A DNA stretch of 64,000 bases from an uncultured Balneola sp. (GTDB taxonomy: Bacteria > Bacteroidota > Rhodothermia > Balneolales > Balneolaceae), in assembly GCA_902529115.1 (NCBI GenBank), contig CABZVB010000008.1:1-64000 (forward strand). The letters run 5' to 3'. The position numbers and the translations under genes were made by a program. Below are positions 28,499 to 38,522 of the stretch, piece after piece (position 1 is the stretch's first letter; every line of letters starts with the position of its first letter). The notes under the pieces are model-generated. The model saw only the letters and a program-made list of their open reading frames with translations. It had not been told where the DNA came from and did not search any database.

Positions 28499-30856
28499 AT
28501 GCTTAGGTACTACTTCTTCACTTTATTTTTAATTTTTTCATTGGATATCAACGCTCAAAGTATATCTGATCAAAAAATAATTTCGGCTAATTTTGATTTA
28601 GCAGAGCGTTTCACAACCCAAAAAATGGATAAACTGATCGGAACTACTACCGTTAGGCCAAGATGGATTGAAAGTACCGATGACTTTTGGTACACCTATG
28701 AAACAGCTCAAGGTAAAGAGTGGTACTATGTGCATACTGATGAGCGTAGGCAGCGACCATTATTTGATCGTGAGCGGTTAGCTGGAGAACTTTCCGAAAT
28801 GTTTAAACGTCCTTTTAACGCGACAAATTTAGACCTCAAAGGCTTTGATTATGACAGCGATAAAGAACGCTTCAGTTTCCATGTCGATAGTATTGAATTT
28901 TTATATGATGTAGACAAAAATACCTTAATCAAAGGTGACTCTCTGAAGTCTGACAAAAGAGAACCTTGGCAGACCTATTCACCAGATAGTACTTGGATTG
29001 CCTATGCAAAGAATCATAACCTATATGTGATGAGTGGTGATACTACAGACAGTACTGTGATACAACTTACTCAAGATGGTGAAAGGTGGTTTTCCTATCA
29101 ATTTGACCAAGGATCAACCGATACCACTGAAAAAATGAGAGCTAGAGTACGTTGGTTTGACGATGAAAAAAAATTATATGTTCAACGTACGGATTACCGA
29201 GAAGTGGAGGAACTTTGGGTGATCAATTACTTAAAAAAGCGACCCGAACTTGAAACTTACAAATATGCTATGCCAGGTGAAGAAGAAATCGGCATACAAT
29301 ACCTCGAGGTTTTTGATATTAATCAGCAAAGTAGAACTATTATTGACACAGAACGGTGGGAAGATCAAAATCTTAGCGCAGATCCAGGAAATTTGATTAA
29401 AGGTGACTTTCGAAAGAACAGCTCTGATTATTTATTCTTCACTCGCCTGAACCGTGCCGCAAGTAAGGTTGAATTAGTTCGAGCAAATACCTCTACAGGT
29501 GAAACTGAATTTATCTTTGGAGAAGAAAGTAAACCTTACTGGAACTGGCGTTTTATGGATGTTTCAATTATTGATGAAGGCAAGGAATATATTTGGTGGA
29601 GTGAACGGACGGGTTGGGGACAATTTTACCGCTATAATTCAGATGGAGAGCTAAAAAATGAAATAACAAAGGGAAATTTTGTAGCTGGTAATATTGTAAA
29701 AATAGATACAGCTGCTCAGACTATGTATTTTACTGCCTTTGGTAAAGAGACTGGTGAGCACCCTTATTATCAACACTTATATAGCGTACGTTTTGATGGA
29801 AGCCGGTTACAACATTTGAGTACTGAGTCTGGCAATCATCAGATTTATGCATCTGAAAAAGGAAATTATTTTGTCGATAATATATCTACAGTTCATGAAC
29901 CAACAAGATCGGTTCTACGGGACGGCTCTGGTAAAATAATTCTCGAATTGCAGCAAGTTAATATAGATCGTGCCACCGAATTGGGCTGGGAAGTACCTGA
30001 AATATTTACCGTTAAAGCAGCTGATGGAGCAACTGATTTATATGGTGTCATGTGGAAACCATTTGATTTTGATCCCAATAAGAAATACCCCGTTATCTCT
30101 TACGTTTATCCAGGCCCTCAAACTGAGCCTTTCCCCATCACTTTTGGGGCCTCACGGCATCAAGCTTTAGCTCAAGTTGGTTTTATTGTCGTTGCATTCG
30201 GTAATCGTGGAGGTAGTCCTTTACGGAGTCGTTATTACCATACCTATGGATATGGAGATCTTCGAGATTATCCGTTAGCTGATAATCGGTATGGATTGGA
30301 ACAATTAATTAGTCGGCACGACTTTTTAGATGGATCTAAAGTTGGAATTTATGGACACTCTGGTGGTGGATTTATGTCTACTGCAGCCTTATTAACTCAC
30401 CCCGACTTTTATGATGTTGCGGTATCATCTGCTGGAAATCATGATAACAATGTTTACAATCGATGGTGGAGTGAAACACATAACGGGGTAAAAGAAACCA
30501 CCAAGATAATCAAAGAAGTGGGCGAGGATAGCGTGGAAATAGAAAAAACCCTAACTACCTTCGAAGGCCCTATTGAAACTAATGCAGCTCTAGCCAAAAA
30601 TCTGCAAGGGAAATTATTGCTAGTCCACGGAAACATAGACAATAACGTTCATCCGGCTAACACTATACGATTAGTTGATGCACTTGTTAAAGAAGGAAAA
30701 CGTTTTGATATGATGATTTTACCTGGACGCCGACATGGATTTGGACCTTATCAACCGTATTTCGAGCGAATGATGTGGTACTACTTTGCTGAACACTTAT
30801 TGGGTGATTATCATGGATCAACAATAGACTACAATATCCCAGAAGATTTAGACTAA
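28499..30856 (+). CDS. Dipeptidyl-peptidase IV-type serine peptidase (S9)
   Basis: 785-residue exported peptidase: signal peptide MLRYYFFTLFLIFSLDINA, a DPP-IV N-terminal beta-propeller (about 80-490), and a C-terminal alpha/beta hydrolase with the nucleophile in IYGHSGGGFMS (Ser about 620), Asp in HGNIDNNVHPANT (about 713) and His in GRRHGFGP (about 746). The nucleophile elbow is GHSGGG instead of the classic GWSYGG, so preference for X-Pro dipeptides is not assured. Likely periplasmic, working on peptides released by the adjacent subtilase. Confidence 0.91.
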   Translation: MLRYYFFTLFLIFSLDINAQSISDQKIISANFDLAERFTTQKMDKLIGTTTVRPRWIESTDDFWYTYETAQGKEWYYVHTDERRQRPLFDRERLAGELSEMFKRPFNATNLDLKGFDYDSDKERFSFHVDSIEFLYDVDKNTLIKGDSLKSDKREPWQTYSPDSTWIAYAKNHNLYVMSGDTTDSTVIQLTQDGERWFSYQFDQGSTDTTEKMRARVRWFDDEKKLYVQRTDYREVEELWVINYLKKRPELETYKYAMPGEEEIGIQYLEVFDINQQSRTIIDTERWEDQNLSADPGNLIKGDFRKNSSDYLFFTRLNRAASKVELVRANTSTGETEFIFGEESKPYWNWRFMDVSIIDEGKEYIWWSERTGWGQFYRYNSDGELKNEITKGNFVAGNIVKIDTAAQTMYFTAFGKETGEHPYYQHLYSVRFDGSRLQHLSTESGNHQIYASEKGNYFVDNISTVHEPTRSVLRDGSGKIILELQQVNIDRATELGWEVPEIFTVKAADGATDLYGVMWKPFDFDPNKKYPVISYVYPGPQTEPFPITFGASRHQALAQVGFIVVAFGNRGGSPLRSRYYHTYGYGDLRDYPLADNRYGLEQLISRHDFLDGSKVGIYGHSGGGFMSTAALLTHPDFYDVAVSSAGNHDNNVYNRWWSETHNGVKETTKIIKEVGEDSVEIEKTLTTFEGPIETNAALAKNLQGKLLLVHGNIDNNVHPANTIRLVDALVKEGKRFDMMILPGRRHGFGPYQPYFERMMWYYFAEHLLGDYHGSTIDYNIPEDLD

Positions 30857-30881
30857 GTGCTGTAATCCAAGTGCTGAAAAT

Positions 30882-30910
30882 AAAGGCCAATATGTAAAGG
30901 TTGGCCTTTT
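30882..30910. terminator. Bidirectional terminator between the S9 peptidase and GH81 genes
   Basis: AAAGGCCAA (30882-30890) and TTGGCCTTTT (30901-30910) form a 9-bp stem with A-run on one side and T-run on the other, midway between two convergent stop codons. Confidence 0.8.
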
Positions 30911-30917
30911 AACCAAA

Positions 30918-33900
30918 CTACTTCAATAAAATCATTTTATTTGAAAGCACAGCACCATTGAAACGAAGTTCGTACAAATAAACTCCACTTGCCAGGTTGG
31001 CAGCTTCAAAACGAATAGTATGTGACCCAGCTGTTCGTTGTCCACTAATTAACTCTGTTACTTCTCTTCCAAGCATGTTATATACCTTAAGTTCGACATG
31101 ACCTGCCGCAGGTAAATTAAAACTAATTTGAGTAGTTGGATTAAATGGGTTTGGATAATTTTGGGCTAATGAAAACACTGATGGTACTAATTCGTCTTCA
31201 TTAGATGTGTCCGAAATCTTATGCACTACTGTTTTATCGAAACTAAACAACCAATTATTTACCTCTGAGTCATAATCAGTATCAAATTCGTAACGCATTA
31301 TATGTGTGCCTTCACTAAGCGTTACGGGTCCAACATCCATTCCAACAAAGTTTATAAAACTGCCTGTACCCTTAACCTGTTTTTTACCACTAACATCTTC
31401 ATTGTCAATAAACATAGTAAAATTACCAAACCCTGGTACAGTTCCAACATGAGTTGTAAATCTATAATTACCTGCCTCATTTACTTTAAAGGTATATTCT
31501 ATCCATTCACCTGCCACTATCCAATAAACATGGATTTTTCCTCCATCTCCACTCAAATCAACACCCTCACCAGCTCTATAAAACTGATTGTTTGCATCTA
31601 CATCATGATATGCAATACCTTCACCTCCGTTATCGTAATGTTCCGCTTCAATAGTACCCGGGACGTTTGTAGGAGCTCCACCATAAGGTGTTCCGTTAGG
31701 GAGCACTCTAACAATAATACTGTCCTCAGAAACCAATCCATTACTATTAGTTACTTTCAAATTAACGGTATAATCTCCTGTTTCATAAAATGTAAATGTA
31801 GTGTCCGCTTTGGAAGAGCTTCCTAAAGAACCAAATGTCCAATCAAAATTTATTGCTAAGTCATTTCTATCAAAACTATTTGAGGCTTTAAAGTTTATCG
31901 ACAGCGGAGATTTACCAGAAGTTTTATCAGCATTTAATAAAACAACCGGCGCATTGGGATTAAATTGCTGTGTAGATTCTGTATAAGTCTCACCAGCTGG
32001 AACGGTCATTGAGTAACCATCAGAAAATGTTACTATTCTGTCTGTTTCATTAGCATTATATGCTACATATGTTTTGTCTTCACCTTTTCTAAAAACTGAG
32101 TAAGTAGGAATATCTGCTGTCACTGTCGTATCAACTTGACCCATCCTTTTCATATTATAAAGCCAATGCATAGTAAAAGGTTGAGATAACCCGTTGAACA
32201 CCTCGTCATGATCATTATAATTTAGCTTTGGAGACTCTGTAAGATAATACGCTAAAGCTTGGTTTGGGTCTGACATTGACAAATACAACCAAAATAAGTC
32301 TTTCCATAATTTTGGCTGCCCGCTTCTTTCTTCCACTATCTCATTATAATTTTCAATTATATAATCGGGATGTCTACCCAAGTATAAAGACCCACTGGTA
32401 ATTGGTAAAAAATTAATCCCATGCACAAATTCTGGATCTCCACCAAACCAAGTTGCATGAACGCCTTTGGAACCCCATACCATAGCTAATGCAACGTGAG
32501 GATAACCTTCTGGAAATACTTCTTGATCAATATCAAACCAATATTGTTCCACAGCAGTAGTTTCAGTTGTGTAAAGAAAAATACCCATATCACGTATTTC
32601 TTTTTGTCCAGTTACCTCTCCCCACAAAATTACTGCTGAAGCATAATTCATAGATTCAGAACTAGATTCTTGATTGTTTCCCTCGGCAAAGTCACCATGA
32701 CCAGCTGCCCAGGAATGACCTGCATAGATATCAAAAGACCGAAGAAAAGGGAAAAATTCATCTTCTCTATTCCAATTATTTGCATCTCTTATTAACATAT
32801 TAACCATTCCTCCCCATTGTTCTTGAGACGCCCATTCTGGATCATATTGTGCTATGGTTGCAGCACTGACAATAGCATAACTCATATGAAAATGGTGATC
32901 ATTGATTTGGTTATCAGCTCCGTAACCAGATGGATAGCCAGTCAATACATCCCAATTAGCATTATAGGAATACTCTTGTTGTCCCCCAACGGTAAACCAA
33001 TCTTCTAGTCTTGTTTTTAATTCTGTTAGAAAATAATCTCGTTCACTTGATAAACCCATCTGATCTGCTAAGTGAACTAAATTTGCAAATCGAGCCATTG
33101 ATTTACCATTTTCATATGAAGGACCTGCATTAAGAGATTCTTTAGTTACATCTGAAATCAAATTACTTAGTACCTCCGGATTATAATCTCCCTGATTAGG
33201 AAGGGCGGGTAAAACTCCTTGAAATTTTAGTGATGTAGTAAATGTATTGCCTTTAATAACCTTCATTTCCCCTCTAGGTGAAACATAGGAATAGTCAGTC
33301 AATGGCTCATTCACATTCAGCCATTGATGCCGATATAAAGCTGATATTGTTTCATTAATATTTCCAGTTGCTGAATCTTTTAAGACAGTTTCATATGTAT
33401 AAGTTGACTTTAAAGTTGAATTTAGTTCATCATAATTCCATTCAACCTTACTATCGGTCACAAAAGCATAAGCTCTGACTTTGAACTCATTTAATGTTTG
33501 CTGCGAATTATTCGGCAATAAAGCCACAGATAAATAGTCTTTACCATCGAGGTCAGAAGTAAAATTATTCCCTGTATCCCAAGTTGATCCTGTTGGTGCA
33601 AATATTCCATAATGTTTACCATCAAGAGTTATACCTAATACACCGTCTTCGTTATACCAAGTTGTTGGGTTTCCAGTAAAATCAATTAGTGCATTACCTC
33701 CATTAATTTGAAAGTATACAAAAGGTAATCCGTGACCCATTGTAGCAAGCATAGACTTATCTCCATTTAACCACTCAGCAGTAACCGTCCAATCATCGTA
33801 TCTATATGTTTTTGTATTTGTCGAATTTAATCCTTGAATGCCGACAGTCATTTGAGCAACGTAGGGAAACAAATAATCTGAACCAGGTGCAGCATTAATT

Positions 33901-34271
33901 AAAACATGCTTTGGTTGATAACTGAGTTCTAATCCTGATTTATTTGCTTGCATAGACAGTGGATGTGCAATTAACTTTCCTGAATGCTGATTTCCAAAGA
34001 ATGGGAAAATTAAACTACTCCACCAGTCATTTGTTTGGACTTTTTGATCAAATGAATTTGAAACTTTAGGCAAGATATTTTGGCCACTTGCATTTTGAGG
34101 CCCTATTTCTCCAGATGGTAAAGTTGTACTATAACTTCCGGCACCTACCTGTACCACTTGTGCATGCAGTGTCGTAGGTATCAATGATAACAACAGGTAG
34201 AAAGTAGAAAGATTTATAATTGAATAAATTTTAAATCTAGTTGAATTAAAACTAATATTTAAAAATGGCAT
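30918..34271 (-). CDS. Secreted GH81 endo-beta-1,3-glucanase with PKD, CBM6 and sorting domains
   Basis: 1117 residues. Signal peptide (ending TLHAQ), GH81 catalytic region to about residue 750 with the family hallmarks YGADNQINDHHFHMSYAI (catalytic-site Asp/His region), YAGHSWAAG and GNNQESSSESMNYA, a PKD domain (NFDWTFGS... about 800-860), a CBM6 module (IEAEHYDNGGEGIAYHD ... HVYWIVAGEWIEYTF, about 885-1010) and a sorting domain (LAQNYPNPFNPTT). GH81 enzymes cleave beta-1,3-glucans such as laminarin, which fits a marine algal-polysaccharide diet. No SusC/D pair is adjacent. Confidence 0.93.
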   Translation of the reverse strand: MPFLNISFNSTRFKIYSIINLSTFYLLLSLIPTTLHAQVVQVGAGSYSTTLPSGEIGPQNASGQNILPKVSNSFDQKVQTNDWWSSLIFPFFGNQHSGKLIAHPLSMQANKSGLELSYQPKHVLINAAPGSDYLFPYVAQMTVGIQGLNSTNTKTYRYDDWTVTAEWLNGDKSMLATMGHGLPFVYFQINGGNALIDFTGNPTTWYNEDGVLGITLDGKHYGIFAPTGSTWDTGNNFTSDLDGKDYLSVALLPNNSQQTLNEFKVRAYAFVTDSKVEWNYDELNSTLKSTYTYETVLKDSATGNINETISALYRHQWLNVNEPLTDYSYVSPRGEMKVIKGNTFTTSLKFQGVLPALPNQGDYNPEVLSNLISDVTKESLNAGPSYENGKSMARFANLVHLADQMGLSSERDYFLTELKTRLEDWFTVGGQQEYSYNANWDVLTGYPSGYGADNQINDHHFHMSYAIVSAATIAQYDPEWASQEQWGGMVNMLIRDANNWNREDEFFPFLRSFDIYAGHSWAAGHGDFAEGNNQESSSESMNYASAVILWGEVTGQKEIRDMGIFLYTTETTAVEQYWFDIDQEVFPEGYPHVALAMVWGSKGVHATWFGGDPEFVHGINFLPITSGSLYLGRHPDYIIENYNEIVEERSGQPKLWKDLFWLYLSMSDPNQALAYYLTESPKLNYNDHDEVFNGLSQPFTMHWLYNMKRMGQVDTTVTADIPTYSVFRKGEDKTYVAYNANETDRIVTFSDGYSMTVPAGETYTESTQQFNPNAPVVLLNADKTSGKSPLSINFKASNSFDRNDLAINFDWTFGSLGSSSKADTTFTFYETGDYTVNLKVTNSNGLVSEDSIIVRVLPNGTPYGGAPTNVPGTIEAEHYDNGGEGIAYHDVDANNQFYRAGEGVDLSGDGGKIHVYWIVAGEWIEYTFKVNEAGNYRFTTHVGTVPGFGNFTMFIDNEDVSGKKQVKGTGSFINFVGMDVGPVTLSEGTHIMRYEFDTDYDSEVNNWLFSFDKTVVHKISDTSNEDELVPSVFSLAQNYPNPFNPTTQISFNLPAAGHVELKVYNMLGREVTELISGQRTAGSHTIRFEAANLASGVYLYELRFNGAVLSNKMILLK

Positions 34272-34572
34272 CTTATATTCTATGTGGTGAGTCTTTTAAA
34301 CAAAAATTAAATGATAGATTGACCAGCTTATTCTTATTTTTGTTTAATGCATTGCTAATGATATTGGGAGAATTCTATTAGTAAGATTCCTATATTTTAT
34401 CATTATTAAGAGGAGCAAAAAGTACATAATATTAAGACCAAAGATTATTAAATCTTTGTAAAGATTTGTTGATTTATTCATCTAAACATCATCAAAGTCA
34501 CCCTGAAGATTTGCAATACTTTTCAATGGTTTTTATTTACAACAATCATCCAATAAAAATAGTCTTAATATA
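34272..34572. other. Intergenic region, 301 bp, divergent promoters
   Basis: Separates the GH81 gene (minus) from ispH (plus). Contains the palindrome at 34451-34468. No gene seen. Confidence 0.6.
34451..34468. promoter_or_regulatory. Perfect 18-nt palindrome upstream of ispH
   Basis: AAATCTTTGTAAAGATTT, 8-bp arms and a 2-nt centre; a further AAAGATT at 34441-34447 overlaps the pattern, giving three half-sites. It looks like an operator for a dimeric regulator about 105 bp before the ispH start codon. Confidence 0.5.
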
Positions 34573-35817
34573 ATGGCTCGTAAAAGCTTTGACATTCCCG
34601 ATCAGTATCGTTCCTCGGTTATCCGCCAAGTGAAAGAGGCTACGAAAATAATGGATCCAACAAAAAAGGACCTCAAACCTACTTTATTAGATTTTGGCAC
34701 GGTACAGTTTTACATCCCACGATTTTTTGGCTTTTGTTACGGTGTAGAAAATGCTATCGATATTGCCTATAAAGCATTACATGAGCACCCAGATAAGAAT
34801 ATCTATCTGCTCAGTGAAATGATTCATAATCCCACGGTTAATGAAGATCTACTGAAAAAAGGCATGAAATTTCTTCAACATACCGATGGTAGCGAGCGCA
34901 TTCCAATAGACTCTCTAAGCTCCGAAGACATAGTTATTGTACCTGCGTTTGGTACCACCGTAGAAATTGAAGAGCAACTAAAAGGAAAAGGAATTGACCC
35001 CTATGCGTTCAATACCACCTGCCCATTCGTAGAAAAGGTTTGGAAAAGAGGTGCTCAACTAGGAAAGAATAATTATGCTTTGGTGGTTCACGGAAAACAT
35101 AGACACGAGGAAACACGGGCTACTTTTTCACAGAGCTCAACCCACTCAAAAGTAGTAGTAGTACTAAATCCCAAAGAAGCTCAAATCTTAGCTGAATGTA
35201 TGCTTGGCCACCGACCTAAAAAAGACTTTGAGCACTATTTTGGCCATAAATGTACCCCTGGATTTGATCCCAAAAAGGACTTACAGCGTTTTGGGGTTAT
35301 AAACCAAACCACTATGCTTGCAACCGAGACGCAAAAGGTCATGGATATTTTAAAAAAGGCAACCCTTCAGTTGTTTAGCGCTTCAGATATTCAACAGCAT
35401 TTTGCAGATACCAGTGACACCTTATGTTATGCAACCAACGAAAATCAAACTGCTACCATCAAACTTTCGAAAACCGACGCCCATCTAGCCTTTGTTGTTG
35501 GTGGGTATAACTCTTCTAACACTATGCATTTGGTTGAAATTCTGGAACATGCTTTTCCAACCTATCATATTCGTGATGCTGGAGAAATCATTGACGAAGG
35601 TCAAGTTCGACACTTCAATCAATGGGAAAAGAAAATACTTGAAACAACAAACTGGTTAGACCGATCACGGAAACCACTCAAAATTGCTCTAACCTCGGGA
35701 GCATCATGCCCGGACTCACTAGTGGACGAAGTTATGATGCACCTATTGGAATTTTTCCCAGGCCATCATAATATCGAGAAAATATTAGCACCTTTTGAAG
35801 ATACGAACTCTATTTAG
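34573..35817 (+). CDS. ispH: 4-hydroxy-3-methylbut-2-enyl diphosphate reductase (IspH)
   Basis: Last enzyme of the MEP isoprenoid pathway: a 4Fe-4S protein converting HMBPP to IPP and DMAPP. The three cluster cysteines are present: GFCYGVENA (Cys55), NTTCPFVEKVW and TSGASCPDSLVDEV. At 414 residues it is the long type found in Cyanobacteria and some Bacteroidota-related groups rather than the about 315-residue E. coli type; extra residues are at the N-terminus and in the middle (AECMLGHRPKKDFEHYFGHK). Housekeeping; stands alone. Confidence 0.95.
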   Translation: MARKSFDIPDQYRSSVIRQVKEATKIMDPTKKDLKPTLLDFGTVQFYIPRFFGFCYGVENAIDIAYKALHEHPDKNIYLLSEMIHNPTVNEDLLKKGMKFLQHTDGSERIPIDSLSSEDIVIVPAFGTTVEIEEQLKGKGIDPYAFNTTCPFVEKVWKRGAQLGKNNYALVVHGKHRHEETRATFSQSSTHSKVVVVLNPKEAQILAECMLGHRPKKDFEHYFGHKCTPGFDPKKDLQRFGVINQTTMLATETQKVMDILKKATLQLFSASDIQQHFADTSDTLCYATNENQTATIKLSKTDAHLAFVVGGYNSSNTMHLVEILEHAFPTYHIRDAGEIIDEGQVRHFNQWEKKILETTNWLDRSRKPLKIALTSGASCPDSLVDEVMMHLLEFFPGHHNIEKILAPFEDTNSI

Positions 35818-35868
35818 TTGACTATTCTATATCGTTCTTATTCATTAATCAACTTTACATAATTTTGA

Positions 35869-36909
35869 TTATTGATCGATCAAATTAAAGAAGCTGACCA
35901 CGCTAGGGCGGAAACTTTTTATTTCTGTGGCTAGATTTTCATTAACCAGACGGATTTCTGGGGTTACAATTCCAGTGGTATTATTTCGAATATTCTCATA
36001 ATCAACATATGCTTCAAATGGTCTGGCTCTTTCGGCCTCGCTGTATTGTTCGATTGGCACGCGATACTGAACGGTGACGGTAGAAGGGGAGAAATTAAAC
36101 CGTTGATTTCCAGGGGCATTTTCGAGATTGAGCATCAGTGTGAGTTCACCCTCGGTATATTCAGTCACTATTTCATGATAACTTACTAGATTCTGATCGA
36201 AGCTTAGCGAAGGATCAGAGGAGATAATAGGGAGTTGAAGCGTGACATTTTCCCGGATATTGTCTAGTTTAATTTGATAGTCAATGATCCAAGCGTTTAG
36301 ATTTTCCAATTTAGACACTGCCCCAGACACCCAAATACTATCAGGCTCTAAATAACCTTGCCCAACTCTGCCATAACGTTCGGCATAGCCTAATGTAGGC
36401 TCCCAAACCAGCGGTAATTGCTTTTTCATCATAGGCTCTAGATTAAAAAGCAGACGAATAGGTTGTACGTTTAAAACTGATACATCTTGCTCGGGGGCGA
36501 AGCGTTGCCTAAGCTGAGAAAACATATCAACCTCTCCAGGGCTAATATCTACCGGTATAGCAGGCGGATTATTTTTAAGGCTAATTAATTTCCAACCTTC
36601 CCCACTTATTTCGGCTACTATGGTTTCAGGAATCGCGTCTACCAAAGCCATTCCTACTGGTACAGACCCAACTTCTAAAGGAAGTTCTAACTCTATGTTG
36701 TACGATCCATTTAAATTAACCACCATCCAAAAGGTCACGGCAAACACATAAGAAACGACAAAAACTGTTATTTTTTCCTTACGCGATGTATACGATACTC
36801 CATTCTCCTTCCGCAATCCAATCAAAGCCGTATCAATAGCCCGTAGCGCCTTTATAAAAGGGCTAAAGATGGCGTTTAAGGTATTTCTATGATACGAATC
36901 TTTCATCAC
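35869..36909 (-). CDS. YbbR/CdaR-like membrane protein
   Basis: 346-residue protein with one transmembrane segment (ITVFVVSYVFAVTFWMVVNL, about 47-66) near the N-terminus and an extracytoplasmic part made of YbbR-type repeats (LPLEVGSVPVGMALVD...VAEISGEGWKLI; LPLVWEPTLGYAERYGR...DSIWVSGAVSKL; phrasing repeats twice or three times). In Firmicutes CdaR regulates the diadenylate cyclase CdaA; no cdaA is adjacent here, so that role is not implied by context. Confidence 0.82.
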   Translation of the reverse strand: MMKDSYHRNTLNAIFSPFIKALRAIDTALIGLRKENGVSYTSRKEKITVFVVSYVFAVTFWMVVNLNGSYNIELELPLEVGSVPVGMALVDAIPETIVAEISGEGWKLISLKNNPPAIPVDISPGEVDMFSQLRQRFAPEQDVSVLNVQPIRLLFNLEPMMKKQLPLVWEPTLGYAERYGRVGQGYLEPDSIWVSGAVSKLENLNAWIIDYQIKLDNIRENVTLQLPIISSDPSLSFDQNLVSYHEIVTEYTEGELTLMLNLENAPGNQRFNFSPSTVTVQYRVPIEQYSEAERARPFEAYVDYENIRNNTTGIVTPEIRLVNENLATEIKSFRPSVVSFFNLIDQ

Positions 36910-36978
36910 TATCTAATTTGATTAAATATACTTTGGCCAATACCTATTTCCAACCGTTGACTTCATTGAAACGAAGCC

Positions 36979-37275
36979 TTATTTAGCCACTACTTTAAGT
37001 TCTTTTACCACCTTATGATCCACCGCATCATTCAACCGCTTAACAATTTGAAACCTGTTCGCATGAATTTCATGTCGCCACACCGCATTCGTAACAACAC
37101 AAGTTAGTACACTGCCTTGAAAATACACATTGTGGGCTTGTTCGGCTATTTTTGGCCCAACAACTTCTGCCCAATTAGCAAGCACCATTCCCTGTCGTAA
37201 TTTCTTCTGATGTGGATAACGATACAAAAACTCTTTTAATACTTCTGATATTGATGGTGGCTTGTCTAAACGCAT
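36979..37275 (-). CDS. DUF721 protein, DciA-like
   Basis: 98-residue protein with the DUF721 pattern: GMVLANWAEVVGPKIAEQAHNVYFQGSVLTCVV followed by a WRHEI segment, seen here in parts. DciA proteins load the replicative helicase in bacteria lacking DnaC. Its place 11 bp after recF and about 7 kb from dnaA/oriC matches the usual recF-dciA pairing, which supports a replication role. Confidence 0.85.
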   Translation of the reverse strand: MRLDKPPSISEVLKEFLYRYPHQKKLRQGMVLANWAEVVGPKIAEQAHNVYFQGSVLTCVVTNAVWRHEIHANRFQIVKRLNDAVDHKVVKELKVVAK

Positions 37276-37286
37276 TGTAAACCAAC

Positions 37287-38510
37287 TTACTTAGTTTCGG
37301 CTACATTTCCATCCTTAATTGTAATACACATATGATCGGGGGCATCAAAATCCACAAAATCACTAAAAGCCACCGGATGCGCGGCCGTAATAAAGCTCTG
37401 TCCTTGATGTGCTTTTAAATGCTCGAGTAAAACCCGCACTCGTTCCTCATCCAAGTCACCAAACACATCGTCCAAAACCAACAGTGGAGCGTCTTCTAAT
37501 TCCTTTGAATAATAATCCAATTGCCCTAATTTTAAGGCAAGGGCAAACAAACGATGCTGACCTTGTGAGCCATATCGGCGTAGCTCTACCTCATCCAAAT
37601 AAAACACAATTTCGTCTCTGTGAGGCCCGACTAGACTTTGCCCACGCTCCAATTCTTTATCAAATTGTTTATCCAAAGCCTCTTTAAAGCATTTTTCGAT
37701 CCGCTCAAGTCGGGTTAATGCAGTTGTCGAGTCAGTCTCTTTATTTTTGCTATCCTCATCTGAAACTGCTTTGGCCTCGGAATTTCCATCCCATCCAGTC
37801 ACCATAGCATCATAGCGCATGCCTGGTTGCATCTCTAGACCTGATATCTCGGTGAAATTGAACTGCACAAACCGCTCAAGTTGGTCAATAACACTCACTC
37901 GTTCATCCATGATTTTAGCACCGATACGAACTAATTGCTCATTCCAAGGCTCCAAGTAATTTTGCATGAGGATTTTATTTACCCGAAAGGATCCTCCTTC
38001 GGCATACTTTTGAAGTAATTTATTCCGCTGACGTCTAACCTGCCTATATTCTATTAAATTTCTCAAATACGATCGAGATAACTGGCTAATAAAAGCATCA
38101 ATAAACAGCCGCCTTTCTACCGGCCCACCTTTGGTTAGCTGCTCATCTTGTGGGCTCAATACTACCATAGGAACCATTCCTATCAGGTCAGAGAGCCTAT
38201 CCAATGGACCTTCATTCACGAATATTTTCTTTCCTTCTCCTCTAGAATAACTTAATGCTAGCTGAAATTGTGCCCTTATTTGACCTTGAAATTGCCCGCG
38301 AAGTAAGAATGATTTGGTATCCTGTTTAACCACATGAGTATCCGAGTTAGTGACAAAACTTCGTGACATGCAGAGGTAATGAATGGCATCTACAATGGAG
38401 GTTTTTCCTGCGCCATTTGGACCTATAAGAACGTTTATATATGGCGCCCAAGCTACCTTGGTATGCGTATGATTTCGGAAATGAATTAGTTCTATTTCGT
38501 GAATACGCAT
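37287..38510 (-). CDS. recF: DNA replication and repair protein RecF
   Basis: SMC-like ATPase that loads RecA at gaps with RecOR. 407 residues: Walker A GPNGAGKTS (30-38), QDEQLTKGGPVERRLFIDAF, the RecF signature GPHRDE, Walker B LLVLDDVFGDLDEERV. A low-complexity acidic insertion (about 240-260, SDEDSKNKETDSTTAL) lengthens it beyond the usual 360-370 residues. Between endonuclease I and the dciA-like gene. Confidence 0.95.
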   Translation of the reverse strand: MRIHEIELIHFRNHTHTKVAWAPYINVLIGPNGAGKTSIVDAIHYLCMSRSFVTNSDTHVVKQDTKSFLLRGQFQGQIRAQFQLALSYSRGEGKKIFVNEGPLDRLSDLIGMVPMVVLSPQDEQLTKGGPVERRLFIDAFISQLSRSYLRNLIEYRQVRRQRNKLLQKYAEGGSFRVNKILMQNYLEPWNEQLVRIGAKIMDERVSVIDQLERFVQFNFTEISGLEMQPGMRYDAMVTGWDGNSEAKAVSDEDSKNKETDSTTALTRLERIEKCFKEALDKQFDKELERGQSLVGPHRDEIVFYLDEVELRRYGSQGQHRLFALALKLGQLDYYSKELEDAPLLVLDDVFGDLDEERVRVLLEHLKAHQGQSFITAAHPVAFSDFVDFDAPDHMCITIKDGNVAETK

Positions 38511-38522
38511 TAGCTCACCCGA

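Noticed and set aside
31302-31826. 174-codon open frame on the plus strand
   Set aside because: Lies wholly inside the GH81 gene on the other strand; Cys/Ile/Ser-rich composition without family features.
37211-37219. Perfect DnaA-box 9-mer TGTGGATAA
   Set aside because: Inside the dciA-like coding sequence (codes for Tyr-Pro-His), single and 7 kb from the cluster upstream of dnaA; may be chance.
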